Translations under genes and position numbers: made by a program
DNA from: SZUA-430 sp044375275
Lineage (GTDB): Bacteria > Pseudomonadota > Alphaproteobacteria > Micropepsales > Micropepsaceae
Direction: 5' to 3'
Assembly (NCBI GenBank): GCA_044375275.1
Contig: JBILMZ010000066.1
Coordinates: 1-15,273, forward strand
Length of the DNA: 15,273 bases
Notes under the pieces: model-generated
What the model was told of the DNA's origin: nothing
Database searches by the model: none
The model's input: the letters and a program-made list of their open reading frames with translations, nothing else
Part shown: positions 8,257 through 15,149 of the stretch, piece by piece
How positions within the stretch are numbered: position 1 is the stretch's first letter
Layout of the letters: every line of letters starts with the position of its first letter

Positions 8257-9279
8257 CTACTGGCCCGGTTGATAGATCTGGTCAAAGACGCCGCCATCGG
8301 CGAAGTGTACCTTCTGTGCCTTTTGCCATCCACCGAACACCTGATCAACGGTTATCAACGGGATTTTCGGGAACTTGCCTGCATGTTTGGCGGCAACCGC
8401 GGGATCCGAAGCACGATAGAAGTTCTGCGCGATCAGTTCCTGCGCCCGCGGCGTGTAAAGGAATTTCAGATAGGCTTCGGCAACCGCCCGTGTCCCCTTT
8501 TTGTCGACATAACGGTCGACGAGTGCAACCGGCGGTTCGGCGAGGATGCTGACCGAAGGATAGACAATGTCGAATTTGTCGGCGCCGAGTTCCTTCTGGA
8601 CCAGATAGGCTTCGTTCTCCCAGGAAATGAAAACGTCGCCAATGCCACGCTGCGCGAAAGTCGTCGTCGCACCTCGCGCACCCGTGTCAAGAATTGGCAC
8701 GTTTTTGAAAAGCTTTGTCAGGAAGGCCCTGGCGGTTGCGTCGCTGCCTCCTGGTTGCCTCAGGGCCCACGCCCACGCCGCCAGGTAGTTCCAGCGCGCC
8801 CCACCCGATGTCTTCGGGTTCGGCGTGATGACCTGAATGCCGGGCTTCGCAAGATCACCCCAGTCCCTGATCTTCAACGGATTGCCCTTGCGGACAACCA
8901 GCACGATCGTCGACGTGTAGGGCGAAGAGTTGAGAGGCAGCCTTGACTGCCAGTTGGCGGGGAGCAGCTTTGCACGCGCCGCGATTTCATCGATGTCGTA
9001 GGCCAGCGCGAGGGTAACCACATCCGCTTCCAGACCGTCGATCACCGAGCGAGCCTGCTTGCCCGAGCCGCCATGGCTCTGGTTGATGGTCACAGTGTCA
9101 CCCGTCTTTGCCTTGTAGTCAGCTGCAAACGCGGAGTTCACCGCGGTGTAGAGCTCCCGTGTTGGATCATAGGACACGTTGAGCAGCGTGTGCTCCTTGG
9201 CAAAAACTGTCTGGCTGAACAGAAAGACAAACGAGATCGCTGCCAGGCCGAAGCCGACTGCCTTTGAAGTGGTGGACAT
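8257..9279 (-). CDS. sbp: Periplasmic sulfate-binding protein
   Basis: This substrate-binding protein delivers sulfate (possibly thiosulfate) to CysTW. It has 340 residues with a signal peptide likely cut after Ala27 (TVFA|KEH). The mature part has the two family hallmarks: SYDPTRELY (36-44) and KTSGGARWNYLAAW. It also has NQSHGGSGKQARSV, expected at the anion site. The ribosome site GGGAGG (9287-9292) is well spaced from the ATG at 9279. It is the first gene of the transport operon. The 271-base leader up to the Rrf2 gene carries a dyad (9419-9442) that is a candidate operator. Sbp and CysP cannot be told apart with certainty by eye; Sbp fits better. Confidence 0.94.
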   Translation of the reverse strand: MSTTSKAVGFGLAAISFVFLFSQTVFAKEHTLLNVSYDPTRELYTAVNSAFAADYKAKTGDTVTINQSHGGSGKQARSVIDGLEADVVTLALAYDIDEIAARAKLLPANWQSRLPLNSSPYTSTIVLVVRKGNPLKIRDWGDLAKPGIQVITPNPKTSGGARWNYLAAWAWALRQPGGSDATARAFLTKLFKNVPILDTGARGATTTFAQRGIGDVFISWENEAYLVQKELGADKFDIVYPSVSILAEPPVALVDRYVDKKGTRAVAEAYLKFLYTPRAQELIAQNFYRASDPAVAAKHAGKFPKIPLITVDQVFGGWQKAQKVHFADGGVFDQIYQPGQ

Positions 9280-9418
9280 CTCAAATCCTCCCTTGATGAA
9301 AATGATCTTAACTCAGAACTTGACCTGTGTGCGCAGGGAGAAAATCCCCCGTCCTGCACCCCGCCGCTTCCGACCCCCGTCGACAGCTCAATCTGACTTT
9401 ATCTATAATGTCTACCTA

Positions 9419-9442
9419 GTCAATCGAGATTATCGAGTTGAC
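9419..9442. promoter_or_regulatory. Candidate Rrf2-type operator upstream of sbp
   Basis: This is an imperfect dyad, GTCA-N16-TGAC. Its arms GTCAATCGA (9419-9427) and TCGAGTTGAC (9433-9442) match except for a one-base indel. It lies about 140 bases before the sbp start. On the minus strand it covers a possible -10 hexamer (GATAAT, 9434-9429) and a TTGACT (9423-9418). A dyad with the same GTCA-N16-TGAC spacing lies before the Rrf2 gene. Rrf2 regulators are known to bind dyads of roughly this length; the assignment is inferred. Confidence 0.5.
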
Positions 9443-9550
9443 GATTTGAACTTCTGCTTCCGCCCCTTTGCTCAGTGAGATTTTTTGCGGAAATGCGCGG
9501 GTGCGCGCAGCAAATTGGCTGGGACTGCGCAGAAGACCTGCCGGGAGGTG

Positions 9551-9988
9551 CTACGCGCCGGGCTTCAGCTTTCGCCGGTCGGCCAGCGCATCGGCGAGCG
9601 AGTGCTCTTCCAGGATCCGGGCGGTCGCATTGCGCACATCCACGAGAGACTTCCGGATGGCGCAGGTTGTCTCGTCCGTGCAGTCATCGCACCGCCTGTA
9701 GGCCGTCCTGCTGGCGCAGGGGCTCAATGCCAGAGGACCGTCGATCAGCCTGATGATCTCTGCGAAGCTGATTTCACTTGCTTCGCGCGCCAACCGGTAA
9801 CCGCCGTGGCGGCCGCGCGTGCTGTGAACAAGGCCCCGCTTCTTCAGGTCGAGGAGGATCTGCTCCAGAAACTTGCGCGGCACATTCGCCTGCTCCGCGA
9901 TATCGGCGATCTGCAGGGATGGCTCATCCTTGCATTCCGCAAGGTGCAGCATGGCGCGCAACGCGTATCGGGCTTTCTGAGATAGCAT
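9551..9988 (-). CDS. Rrf2-family transcriptional regulator with four C-terminal-half cysteines, likely controls sulfate uptake
   Basis: This is a 145-residue DNA-binding protein. The winged-helix part is clear: MLSQKARYALRAMLHLA, IADIAEQANVPRKFLEQIL and the wing STRGRHGGYRLAR. The C-terminal half carries Cys91, Cys100, Cys103 and Cys109, a C-x8-C-x2-C-x5-C pattern. This differs from the C-x5-C-x5-C plus His set of IscR. The cysteines may bind an Fe-S cluster or metal, or sense cysteine status; the sequence alone does not say which. The gene lies directly upstream of sbp-cysTWA on the same strand, which points to a CymR/CysR-like role in sulfur control. A GTCA-N16-TGAC dyad lies before both this gene and sbp, so autoregulation is plausible. 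The ATG at 9988 has only a weak ribosome site (GGA). Confidence 0.88.
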   Translation of the reverse strand: MLSQKARYALRAMLHLAECKDEPSLQIADIAEQANVPRKFLEQILLDLKKRGLVHSTRGRHGGYRLAREASEISFAEIIRLIDGPLALSPCASRTAYRRCDDCTDETTCAIRKSLVDVRNATARILEEHSLADALADRRKLKPGA

Positions 9989-10012
9989 ACCAAATCCATA
10001 GCCTTTATTGGC

Positions 10013-10042
10013 CCGGTCAGACTACATGTAATTATTGACCGG
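10013..10042. promoter_or_regulatory. Candidate operator upstream of the Rrf2 gene
   Basis: This is a perfect 7-base inverted repeat, CCGGTCA (10013-10019) and TGACCGG (10036-10042), separated by 16 bases, with TACATGTA near the centre. It lies 25 bases before the Rrf2 start, in the divergent gap to the secreted-protein gene. The GTCA-N16-TGAC core has exactly the spacing of the dyad before sbp, which suggests autoregulation. Confidence 0.5.
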
Positions 10043-10059
10043 CAGGAGAACGTATCCCT

Positions 10060-10101
10060 GTCAGGTTAACGTCGATGTACCCTGCTGGCCTGAAACCTGA
10101 C
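10060..10101. repeat. 8-base inverted repeat in the divergent gap
   Basis: GTCAGGTT (10060-10067) and AACCTGAC (10094-10101) are perfect inverted copies separated by 26 bases. They lie between the Rrf2 operator candidate and the start of the secreted protein (10182). This could be a second operator serving the plus-strand gene, or chance. Confidence 0.35.
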
Positions 10102-10181
10102 CTCCACCCTCAGTTTTTCCAAGCGATGCCTGCCGGATTTCGCTAGACTGTTTTCAGGTCTCATCGTTCAGGAACATCCCC

Positions 10182-10643
10182 ATGCCCTTTGCTGCCAGAA
10201 GCCTCCTGCTTGCCGCTGCCATTGTGGGGGCTGGTGCCCTGCTTGCCTCCACGTCGGTGCCCGCGGAGGCTGGCGTACGCTGGGGCAAGTGCGGGACCGC
10301 AACCCATGTCAAAGGCAAGGGCGCTGTGTGCAGCAACGGCTTCACCTATAACTTCATCGTGGGCGGCGCTGCCGAGACCTGGGGCGTGAAGCTCATGACG
10401 CCGCTGAACCAGTGCGCGCCGCTGACGTTCTCGGTGGAACTGGACGGCAAGCCGGTCAAATCGACGGCGGCCCTTGCGGCCGGCAAGAGCGAAACGGTGG
10501 TTCTGGGCAATGGCCTTGCGGCCGGAACTCACGTTCTCGTCGTCAAGTCACAGTTCATGTATTCGGAATGCTTCCCCGCGCAACCGCCGCAGACCCCCGG
10601 CAACTGGGGCGTCGATGCGCTGATTTCCGTTCAGCCGAAATAG
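10182..10643 (+). CDS. Small secreted protein with four cysteines, function unknown
   Basis: I do not recognise this 153-residue protein. It has a clear signal peptide (MPFAARSLLLAAAIVGAGAL...) likely cut after Ala30 (AEA|GVRWG). The mature part is about 123 residues, rich in Gly, Val and Thr, without further hydrophobic segments. Its four cysteines (37, 50, 78, 130) could form two disulfides in the periplasm. The body alternates polar and hydrophobic residues (TFSVELDGKPVKSTAAL; THVLVVKSQF) like a beta-sandwich. The ATG follows AGGAAC at a workable distance. It diverges from the Rrf2 gene and converges on yceI, so it is probably a single-gene unit. No link to sulfur metabolism is shown beyond its position. 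Confidence 0.8.
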   Translation: MPFAARSLLLAAAIVGAGALLASTSVPAEAGVRWGKCGTATHVKGKGAVCSNGFTYNFIVGGAAETWGVKLMTPLNQCAPLTFSVELDGKPVKSTAALAAGKSETVVLGNGLAAGTHVLVVKSQFMYSECFPAQPPQTPGNWGVDALISVQPK

Positions 10644-10659
10644 CGGCCTGACAGGATGA

Positions 10660-10687
10660 GGGAGCAGCACATCCGTGCGCCGCTCCC
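10660..10687. terminator. Hairpin between convergent genes, possible bidirectional terminator
   Basis: Outer arms GGGAGC (10660-10665) and GCTCCC (10682-10687) enclose an inner stem GCAC/GTGC (10667-10670, 10675-10678) with loop ATCC. It lies in the 56-base gap between two convergent stop codons, the right place for a shared terminator. There is no clear run of T on either strand, so termination is inferred. Confidence 0.5.
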
Positions 10688-10699
10688 GTCCCGATATTC

Positions 10700-11413
10700 C
10701 TATTTCGGCGCTGCCGGCATTGGCGGGCCGGAGAACTCGGCTTCAATGATCACTTCAACGTCGTCGCCGACACCCATCGTCGTGCCGGGTGCGGGAATGC
10801 CATAGGCCACGCCGAAGACCGACCGCTTGAGCGAGCCCTTGGCGGAGAATCCGATGCGGGCATTCGGATCGTACTCGTGGCCGACATAGCCGCCGTTGAA
10901 TTTCGCCTCGAGCGTCAGCGGTGCGGTCACGCCGTGCAGGGAGAAGTCTCCCGTGATGCGGGCCGTATCGGCGCCAGTCAGTTCCACCTTCGTCGACTTG
11001 AACGTGATCTCAGGGAATTGCGCGGCGTCCAACCATTCCTTGCCCAGAAGCTTGTCCACGAAACCTGTCGGCGGCGCGGGGAGCGTCAGGGACTTCGGGT
11101 TGACCGTCGCCGTGATGGATGAGGCCCCCGGGTTCTTGGGATTGAACTGAAGCTCGGCATCGAACTCCGAGAAAGCCGCCGTGTAGTTGGAAAAGCCTAA
11201 GTGGCTCACGCGGAAATGCAGGCTCGCGTGGGTCTTGTCCAGCTTGTAGGTGCCGGCCGGCACGTCGGTCGTGACCGGAACGATCGGCGCCGGTGTGGCG
11301 GCCGCTTCGGTGGCGGGCGCCGCCTTTTCTGCTTCGGCCTTCTTTGCGTCGTCGCCCGACGGGCCGCACGACGCGAGCACCAGCACGGCGCCCATCATCA
11401 GAATCTTCTTCAT
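10700..11413 (-). CDS. YceI-family lipoprotein
   Basis: This is a 237-residue protein with a lipoprotein signal: MKKILMMGAVLVLASC, lipobox LASC with the lipidated Cys16. Gly at +2 fits outer-membrane sorting. An Ala/Pro/Glu-rich linker follows (17-50), then a YceI domain (about 54-230): GTYKLDKTHASLHFRVSHLG, EFDAELQFNP, FPEITFKSTKVELTG, RITGDFSLHGVTAPLTL. YceI domains are lipocalin-like barrels known to bind isoprenoid-type lipids such as polyprenyl chains; the ligand here is unknown. The ribosome site GGGAG lies 9 bases before the ATG. The gene lies 32 bases after an alpha/beta hydrolase on the same strand, so the two are likely co-transcribed. Confidence 0.92.
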   Translation of the reverse strand: MKKILMMGAVLVLASCGPSGDDAKKAEAEKAAPATEAAATPAPIVPVTTDVPAGTYKLDKTHASLHFRVSHLGFSNYTAAFSEFDAELQFNPKNPGASSITATVNPKSLTLPAPPTGFVDKLLGKEWLDAAQFPEITFKSTKVELTGADTARITGDFSLHGVTAPLTLEAKFNGGYVGHEYDPNARIGFSAKGSLKRSVFGVAYGIPAPGTTMGVGDDVEVIIEAEFSGPPMPAAPK

Positions 11414-11445
11414 TGCTGTGCTCTCCCGATTGTCAATGCGCTGTC

Positions 11446-12360
11446 CTAGCGGTCTTCGATGTAGGCCGCAACGAGGGCGGGATCCTGCATGGGCATGAAG
11501 TGTGTCAGCCCCGGAAGAAACACATCACGTCCCTGAGGAAACTCCTGCGCGAGCCGGTCCCAGGTGGGCGACGCGGAGAAGTCCGTGTGGTCGCGCGGGC
11601 CCTCCTGGCGCTGCTGGGCGCGCATGACGGTGACCGGTACCTTCACGTTGCGCACATTGTCATGGATGTCGGTGCCGCCGGCCGCCATGTAGATCGATGC
11701 CTCGATGGCGGGCGGGCAAGCCAGTTCGACACCGGTGCCGTCGGCTTTCGGCATCACGCCATAGCGGCAGTAATCGTCGAGGACGGCGAGCTGCCAGAGC
11801 GAGTAGGGCTTGCGGTGCCGGTAGAGGTCGCGCATCGCCTCCCAGCTCTCGAAGCTGTTGCGGCGGCGGGCCACCGGATGGTCCACGCCTTCAGGCCAGC
11901 TTCCCCGCGCCGCGTAGATCTCGGGCGACATGATGACCGGGTCGACAAGCACGAGGCGCGTGAACTGCGTCGGCAGGCGCGCTGCCAGCTGGACCAGGAT
12001 GTGCCCGCCCTTGGAGTGCCCGGCGCCGATCGCCGGCGCGAGTTTCAGATGCTGGAGCAGCTCGAATACATCTTCGGCGGGCTCCCGCCAGTCGAGGACC
12101 GGGCCCCGCTTCTCGCTACGGCCATGGCCCCGGGTTTCAACCGCGATGATGTGATAGCTGCCGCCAAGGTGGGCGATGGTCTGGTCCCACACGCGGGCGT
12201 GGAAGCCGGTGGCGTGAATGAGCAGCAGCGGTGTCTGCCCGCGCTCACCCCATTCGAAATAGGCGATGCGGCAACCGCTCGCTTCAAACGAGGACAGCCT
12301 TGGTTCGGTCTGGTTGATCAAGGTTCGGGAATTCCCTCTTGTCGCGCTGATTTGCGCCAT
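11446..12360 (-). CDS. Alpha/beta hydrolase
   Basis: This is a 304-residue alpha/beta-hydrolase-fold protein without a signal peptide. It has an oxyanion-hole motif HATG (49-52), the nucleophile elbow GHSKGG with Ser116, and a C-terminal catalytic His287 (GLTHFMPMQ). The acid is probably an Asp in the region after KVPVTVMRA, but I cannot fix it. The strand order (PLLLIHATG, YHIIAVETRGHGRS, LVLVDPVI) is typical of esterases, lactonases and related hydrolases. The substrate cannot be told. The ATG at 12360 has a weak ribosome site, and the first 25 residues are poorly conserved in kind, so the true start could be slightly internal. It diverges from map across an 87-base gap and precedes yceI by 32 bases. 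Confidence 0.88.
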   Translation of the reverse strand: MAQISATRGNSRTLINQTEPRLSSFEASGCRIAYFEWGERGQTPLLLIHATGFHARVWDQTIAHLGGSYHIIAVETRGHGRSEKRGPVLDWREPAEDVFELLQHLKLAPAIGAGHSKGGHILVQLAARLPTQFTRLVLVDPVIMSPEIYAARGSWPEGVDHPVARRRNSFESWEAMRDLYRHRKPYSLWQLAVLDDYCRYGVMPKADGTGVELACPPAIEASIYMAAGGTDIHDNVRNVKVPVTVMRAQQRQEGPRDHTDFSASPTWDRLAQEFPQGRDVFLPGLTHFMPMQDPALVAAYIEDR

Positions 12361-12447
12361 CTAGGCGCTCAACGCGGTGTTAGGCAAGATTGACTAGCAT
12401 GCGCGCTACAGTGCATTTTGACGGTAACGGAAACCTGTTGGCAGCCC

Positions 12448-13278
12448 ATGAACTATATCGAAGCCAGACACACGACCCTTTCTCGCGCGTCGGGCGCAGT
12501 GAAGCTTCATGGCCCCGAAGCCTTCGAGGGCATGCGCAAGGCCGGCCATCTGGCCGCCTCTTGCCTCGACATGCTGATCGAGCACGTGAAGCCGGGCGTA
12601 AAGACTTCCACGCTTGATGACCTCGCGCATGATTTCGTCGTCAGCAATGGCGGCATTCCGGCGACGATCTTCTATCGCGGCTACAAGTACTCCAGCTGCA
12701 TCTCCATCAACGAGGTCGTGTGCCACGGCATGCCGTCGGACCGCGAGCTGCGCGATGGCGACATCCTCAATATCGACGTCACGGCCATCGTCGATGGCTG
12801 GCATGGCGATACGAGCCGCATGTATCTGTGCGGCGACGTCCCGCTCAAGGCGCGCCGGCTTGTCGACGTGACCTATGACGCGATGATGCATGGCATTGCG
12901 GCGATCAAGCCTGGCTCCAGGACGGGCGACCTGGGCCGCGCAATCCAGGCCTATGCCGAAGCCCATTCCTATTCCGTGGTTCGTGACTTCTGCGGCCATG
13001 GCCTCGGCAAGGTCTTCCACGATGCGCCGAACATCCTTCACTATGGCCAGGAAGGAAGCGGGCTCGCTTTCAAGGAAGGGATGATCTTCACGGTCGAGCC
13101 GATGATCAATGCCGGCAAATGGCAGGTCAAACTCAAGAGTGACGGGTGGACTGCTGTTACAAAGGATAGGTCCCTGTCAGCACAATTTGAACACAGTTGC
13201 GGTGTGACGTCGACGGGAGTCGAAATCTTCACCGCCTCCCCGACGGGGTGGCACAAGCCCCCCTATGGAACGACCTGA
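12448..13278 (+). CDS. map: Type I methionine aminopeptidase
   Basis: The enzyme removes the initiator methionine from nascent proteins in the cytoplasm. All five metal ligands of the pita-bread fold are present: Asp110 (NIDVT), Asp121 (HGDTSRM), His184 (CGHGLG), Glu217 (VEPM) and Glu248 (QFEHS). The substrate His93 lies in VVCHGMP. The length is 276 residues. I chose the ATG at 12448 (MNYIEARHTTLSR) because it matches the usual alphaproteobacterial N-terminus. A TTG at 12418 would add ten residues without family support. The 3' end overlaps radC by 14 bases, a pairing common in alphaproteobacteria. Confidence 0.96.
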   Translation: MNYIEARHTTLSRASGAVKLHGPEAFEGMRKAGHLAASCLDMLIEHVKPGVKTSTLDDLAHDFVVSNGGIPATIFYRGYKYSSCISINEVVCHGMPSDRELRDGDILNIDVTAIVDGWHGDTSRMYLCGDVPLKARRLVDVTYDAMMHGIAAIKPGSRTGDLGRAIQAYAEAHSYSVVRDFCGHGLGKVFHDAPNILHYGQEGSGLAFKEGMIFTVEPMINAGKWQVKLKSDGWTAVTKDRSLSAQFEHSCGVTSTGVEIFTASPTGWHKPPYGTT

Positions 13279-13978
13279 ACTCGCTGACGCTTCCGTCCTT
13301 CTTCCGGATCAATGGCTGGGCCACCGCGAAAGGCTGCGCGAACGGTTTCGCATGGCCGGTGCTGCCTCCCTGCACGATCATGAGCTCCTCGAACTCGTCC
13401 TCTGCATGGCCGTGCCGCGCCGGGACATGAAGCCCGTGGCCCTCGCGCTGCTGAGGGAATTCGGCGGCGACCTCTCCATGCTGCTGTCGGCGTCGCGCGA
13501 GCGGCTGACGCGCGTCAGCGGCGTTGGCGACAGTGCGGCGCAGGCGATTGCGCTGATTGGCGCCTTCGCCGCGCGGGCGGCCGCACAGCCCGTGATCAAA
13601 CGCAATGTCCTGTCTTCGTGGAGCGCCGTCGTTTCCTATTGTCAGCTCACCATGCAGGGGCTGGGTTCGGAACAGTTCCGCGTGCTTTTCCTTGACCGGA
13701 AAAACAGGCTGATCCGCGATGAGGTGATGGGCGAAGGAACGGTCGACCATGCGCCGGTCTATCCGCGCGAAGTGGTCAAGCGGGCGCTGGAACTCGAGGC
13801 TTCGGCACTCATCCTGGTCCACAATCACCCCAGCGGCGATCCCTCGCCGTCCACGGCTGATGTCGACATGACGAAGCTGATTGTGGAGGCCGCGCGGACC
13901 ATGGAAATCGCTGTCCACGACCACCTGATCGTGGGCCGTCAGGGTCACGCGAGCCTGCGGCAGCTGGGGCTTATGTGA
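13265..13978 (+). CDS. radC: RadC-family JAMM/MPN domain protein
   Basis: This 237-residue protein has an N-terminal helix-hairpin-helix region (about 70-100, LTRVSGVGDSAAQAI) and a C-terminal MPN domain. The zinc JAMM motif is intact: Glu157 (GEGTV), then His186-Asn-His188-Pro-Ser-Gly-Asp with Ser196 and Asp199. JAMM proteins are known metalloproteases; the role of RadC in DNA repair has been doubted and remains unsettled. The ATG at 13265 lies inside the end of map (14-base overlap), so it is probably coupled to it. Confidence 0.95.
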   Translation: MERPELADASVLLPDQWLGHRERLRERFRMAGAASLHDHELLELVLCMAVPRRDMKPVALALLREFGGDLSMLLSASRERLTRVSGVGDSAAQAIALIGAFAARAAAQPVIKRNVLSSWSAVVSYCQLTMQGLGSEQFRVLFLDRKNRLIRDEVMGEGTVDHAPVYPREVVKRALELEASALILVHNHPSGDPSPSTADVDMTKLIVEAARTMEIAVHDHLIVGRQGHASLRQLGLM

Positions 13979-14020
13979 GCCCCTGCCCCTCTGGACAGAT
14001 TCCTACGCTATCGATTTAGA

Positions 14021-14047
14021 GCGCCGAACATCGCCGAAATCGCCGAA
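14021..14047 (+). repeat. Short tandem repeat, 9-base unit
   Basis: Two exact copies of ATCGCCGAA (14030-14038, 14039-14047) follow an imperfect copy GCGCCGAAC (14021-14029) in the radC-hydrolase gap. It has no evident function and is too small to be a structured repeat array. Confidence 0.5.
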
Positions 14048-14061
14048 AACAAAAAGAGAAC
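14047..14061 (-). promoter_or_regulatory. Degenerate LexA-box-like site
   Basis: On the minus strand this reads GTTC-N7-GTTT, one base from the alphaproteobacterial LexA consensus GTTC-N7-GTTC. It lies between radC and the next hydrolase gene, about 93 bases before the latter's ATG. Only eight defined bases make it a weak match, and no SOS gene is clearly downstream. Confidence 0.25.
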
Positions 14062-14153
14062 AAATTGTCGCAGGATGTCGCAAGCGGAGCTGCGGATGAC
14101 GGGCGCGCCCCGCTGTGCTTGAATGGCGAAGTTTCGTGAATGGGGGAACAGCC

Positions 14154-15149
14154 ATGCGTGTCGTCGGATTTCTGCTCAAGGCCATCCTGGTGCTGGTCGT
14201 GCTCGCGGCGGGAGGGCTCGCAGCCGTCTGGTACTTCAACCCGTTCGCGCCCGAGATCGCGATGGGCGATCCGCTGCCCACCGGAAGACGCATCAGGGAA
14301 GACGGGATCATTGCGAACTACTTTCCAGGCACGGGCAGCGGGAAGCGTCCCGGAGTCCTGTTCCTCGGCGGGTCGGAAGGCGGATTGTCGCCGGGCGTGA
14401 CGCGCATGGCGAAGGAGCTGCAGTCGCGCGGGTACTCCGTCCTGCACCTGTCCTATTTCGGTGCTCCCGGGCAGCCGCCGATCCTGTCCCTCATTCCACT
14501 GGAAACGTTCGACCGCGCGCTTGCCTGGCTGAAGGCGCAGCCCGATGTCGACGGTGAGCGCATCGCCGTCGTTGGCGGGTCGAAGGGGGCAGAGGCGGCG
14601 CTGATCGTGGCCGCGCGCCATCCGGAGCTGCGCGCCGTCGTTGCGGGCATGCCTTCCCATGTCGCGTGGCAGGGCATCGACTTCAACCTTCTGAACTTCA
14701 TGATCAACCCGCCCGGCGGTTCGTGGACGCTGAACGGGCGGCCGATTCCGTTCGTGGCCTATACGCAGGATTTCAGGGGCGGAGACATCGTGGAACTCTA
14801 TCGGAAGAGCCTTGAGCAGGCGCCCAACCTGAAGGACGCGACCATCCGCATCGAGCTCACGCGGGCGCCGGTGCTGCTCATCTGCGGCAAGCAGGACACG
14901 CTCTGGCCTTCATGCCTCATGGCCGACCGCGTGAAGGAGCGTGCCGTGCAGATGGGTGGCCCCGAAGTCACGGTGCTTGCCTACGAGAATGCCGGCCACG
15001 CCGTGCTTGGCATCCCGCTCGACAAGACGAACAAGAACTACAACATGCTCGACAGCCTCGGCGGCACGGATGACGGCAACAACGCGGCGCGGGCGGATGG
15101 CTGGGCGAAGATCCTGGCGCATCTGGATGCGGCGCTGAGGCAGGATTAA
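14154..15149 (+). CDS. Membrane-anchored dienelactone-hydrolase/BAAT-C-like acyl hydrolase
   Basis: This is a 331-residue protein with one N-terminal hydrophobic anchor (about 4-27, FLLKAILVLVVLAAGGLAAVW), so the enzyme is expected in the periplasm. The hydrolase fold has LFLGGSEGG (69-77), nucleophile Ser143 in GGSKGAEAAL, Asp248 (GKQDTLWPS) and His282 (ENAGHAVLG). The region AVVAGMPSHVAWQG resembles the C-terminal domain of acyl-CoA thioesterases and bile-acid acyltransferases. Ser rather than Cys at the nucleophile favours hydrolysis. The substrate is unknown. The ATG at 14154 is preceded by GGGGGA at 6 bases. A GTG at 14115 would extend the frame by 13 residues but lacks such a site. It follows radC after 175 bases, and a long inverted repeat begins right after its TAA. 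Confidence 0.88.
   Translation: MRVVGFLLKAILVLVVLAAGGLAAVWYFNPFAPEIAMGDPLPTGRRIREDGIIANYFPGTGSGKRPGVLFLGGSEGGLSPGVTRMAKELQSRGYSVLHLSYFGAPGQPPILSLIPLETFDRALAWLKAQPDVDGERIAVVGGSKGAEAALIVAARHPELRAVVAGMPSHVAWQGIDFNLLNFMINPPGGSWTLNGRPIPFVAYTQDFRGGDIVELYRKSLEQAPNLKDATIRIELTRAPVLLICGKQDTLWPSCLMADRVKERAVQMGGPEVTVLAYENAGHAVLGIPLDKTNKNYNMLDSLGGTDDGNNAARADGWAKILAHLDAALRQD

Noticed and set aside
11293..12393. 366-codon plus-strand frame over yceI and the hydrolase
   Set aside because: It is antisense to two recognised genes. Its length reflects high GC codon bias.
12390..12412. TTGACT followed by TACAGT as the map promoter
   Set aside because: The spacing between the hexamers is only 11 bases, and no good -10 hexamer lies at 16-18 bases, so the promoter cannot be placed with confidence.
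12406..13948. Minus-strand frames of 211 and 239 codons opposite map and radC
   Set aside because: map and radC have all catalytic residues intact on the plus strand. The antisense frames have no recognisable features.
14021..14047. Repeats as a CRISPR-like or structured array
   Set aside because: The units are only nine bases, directly adjacent and without spacers.
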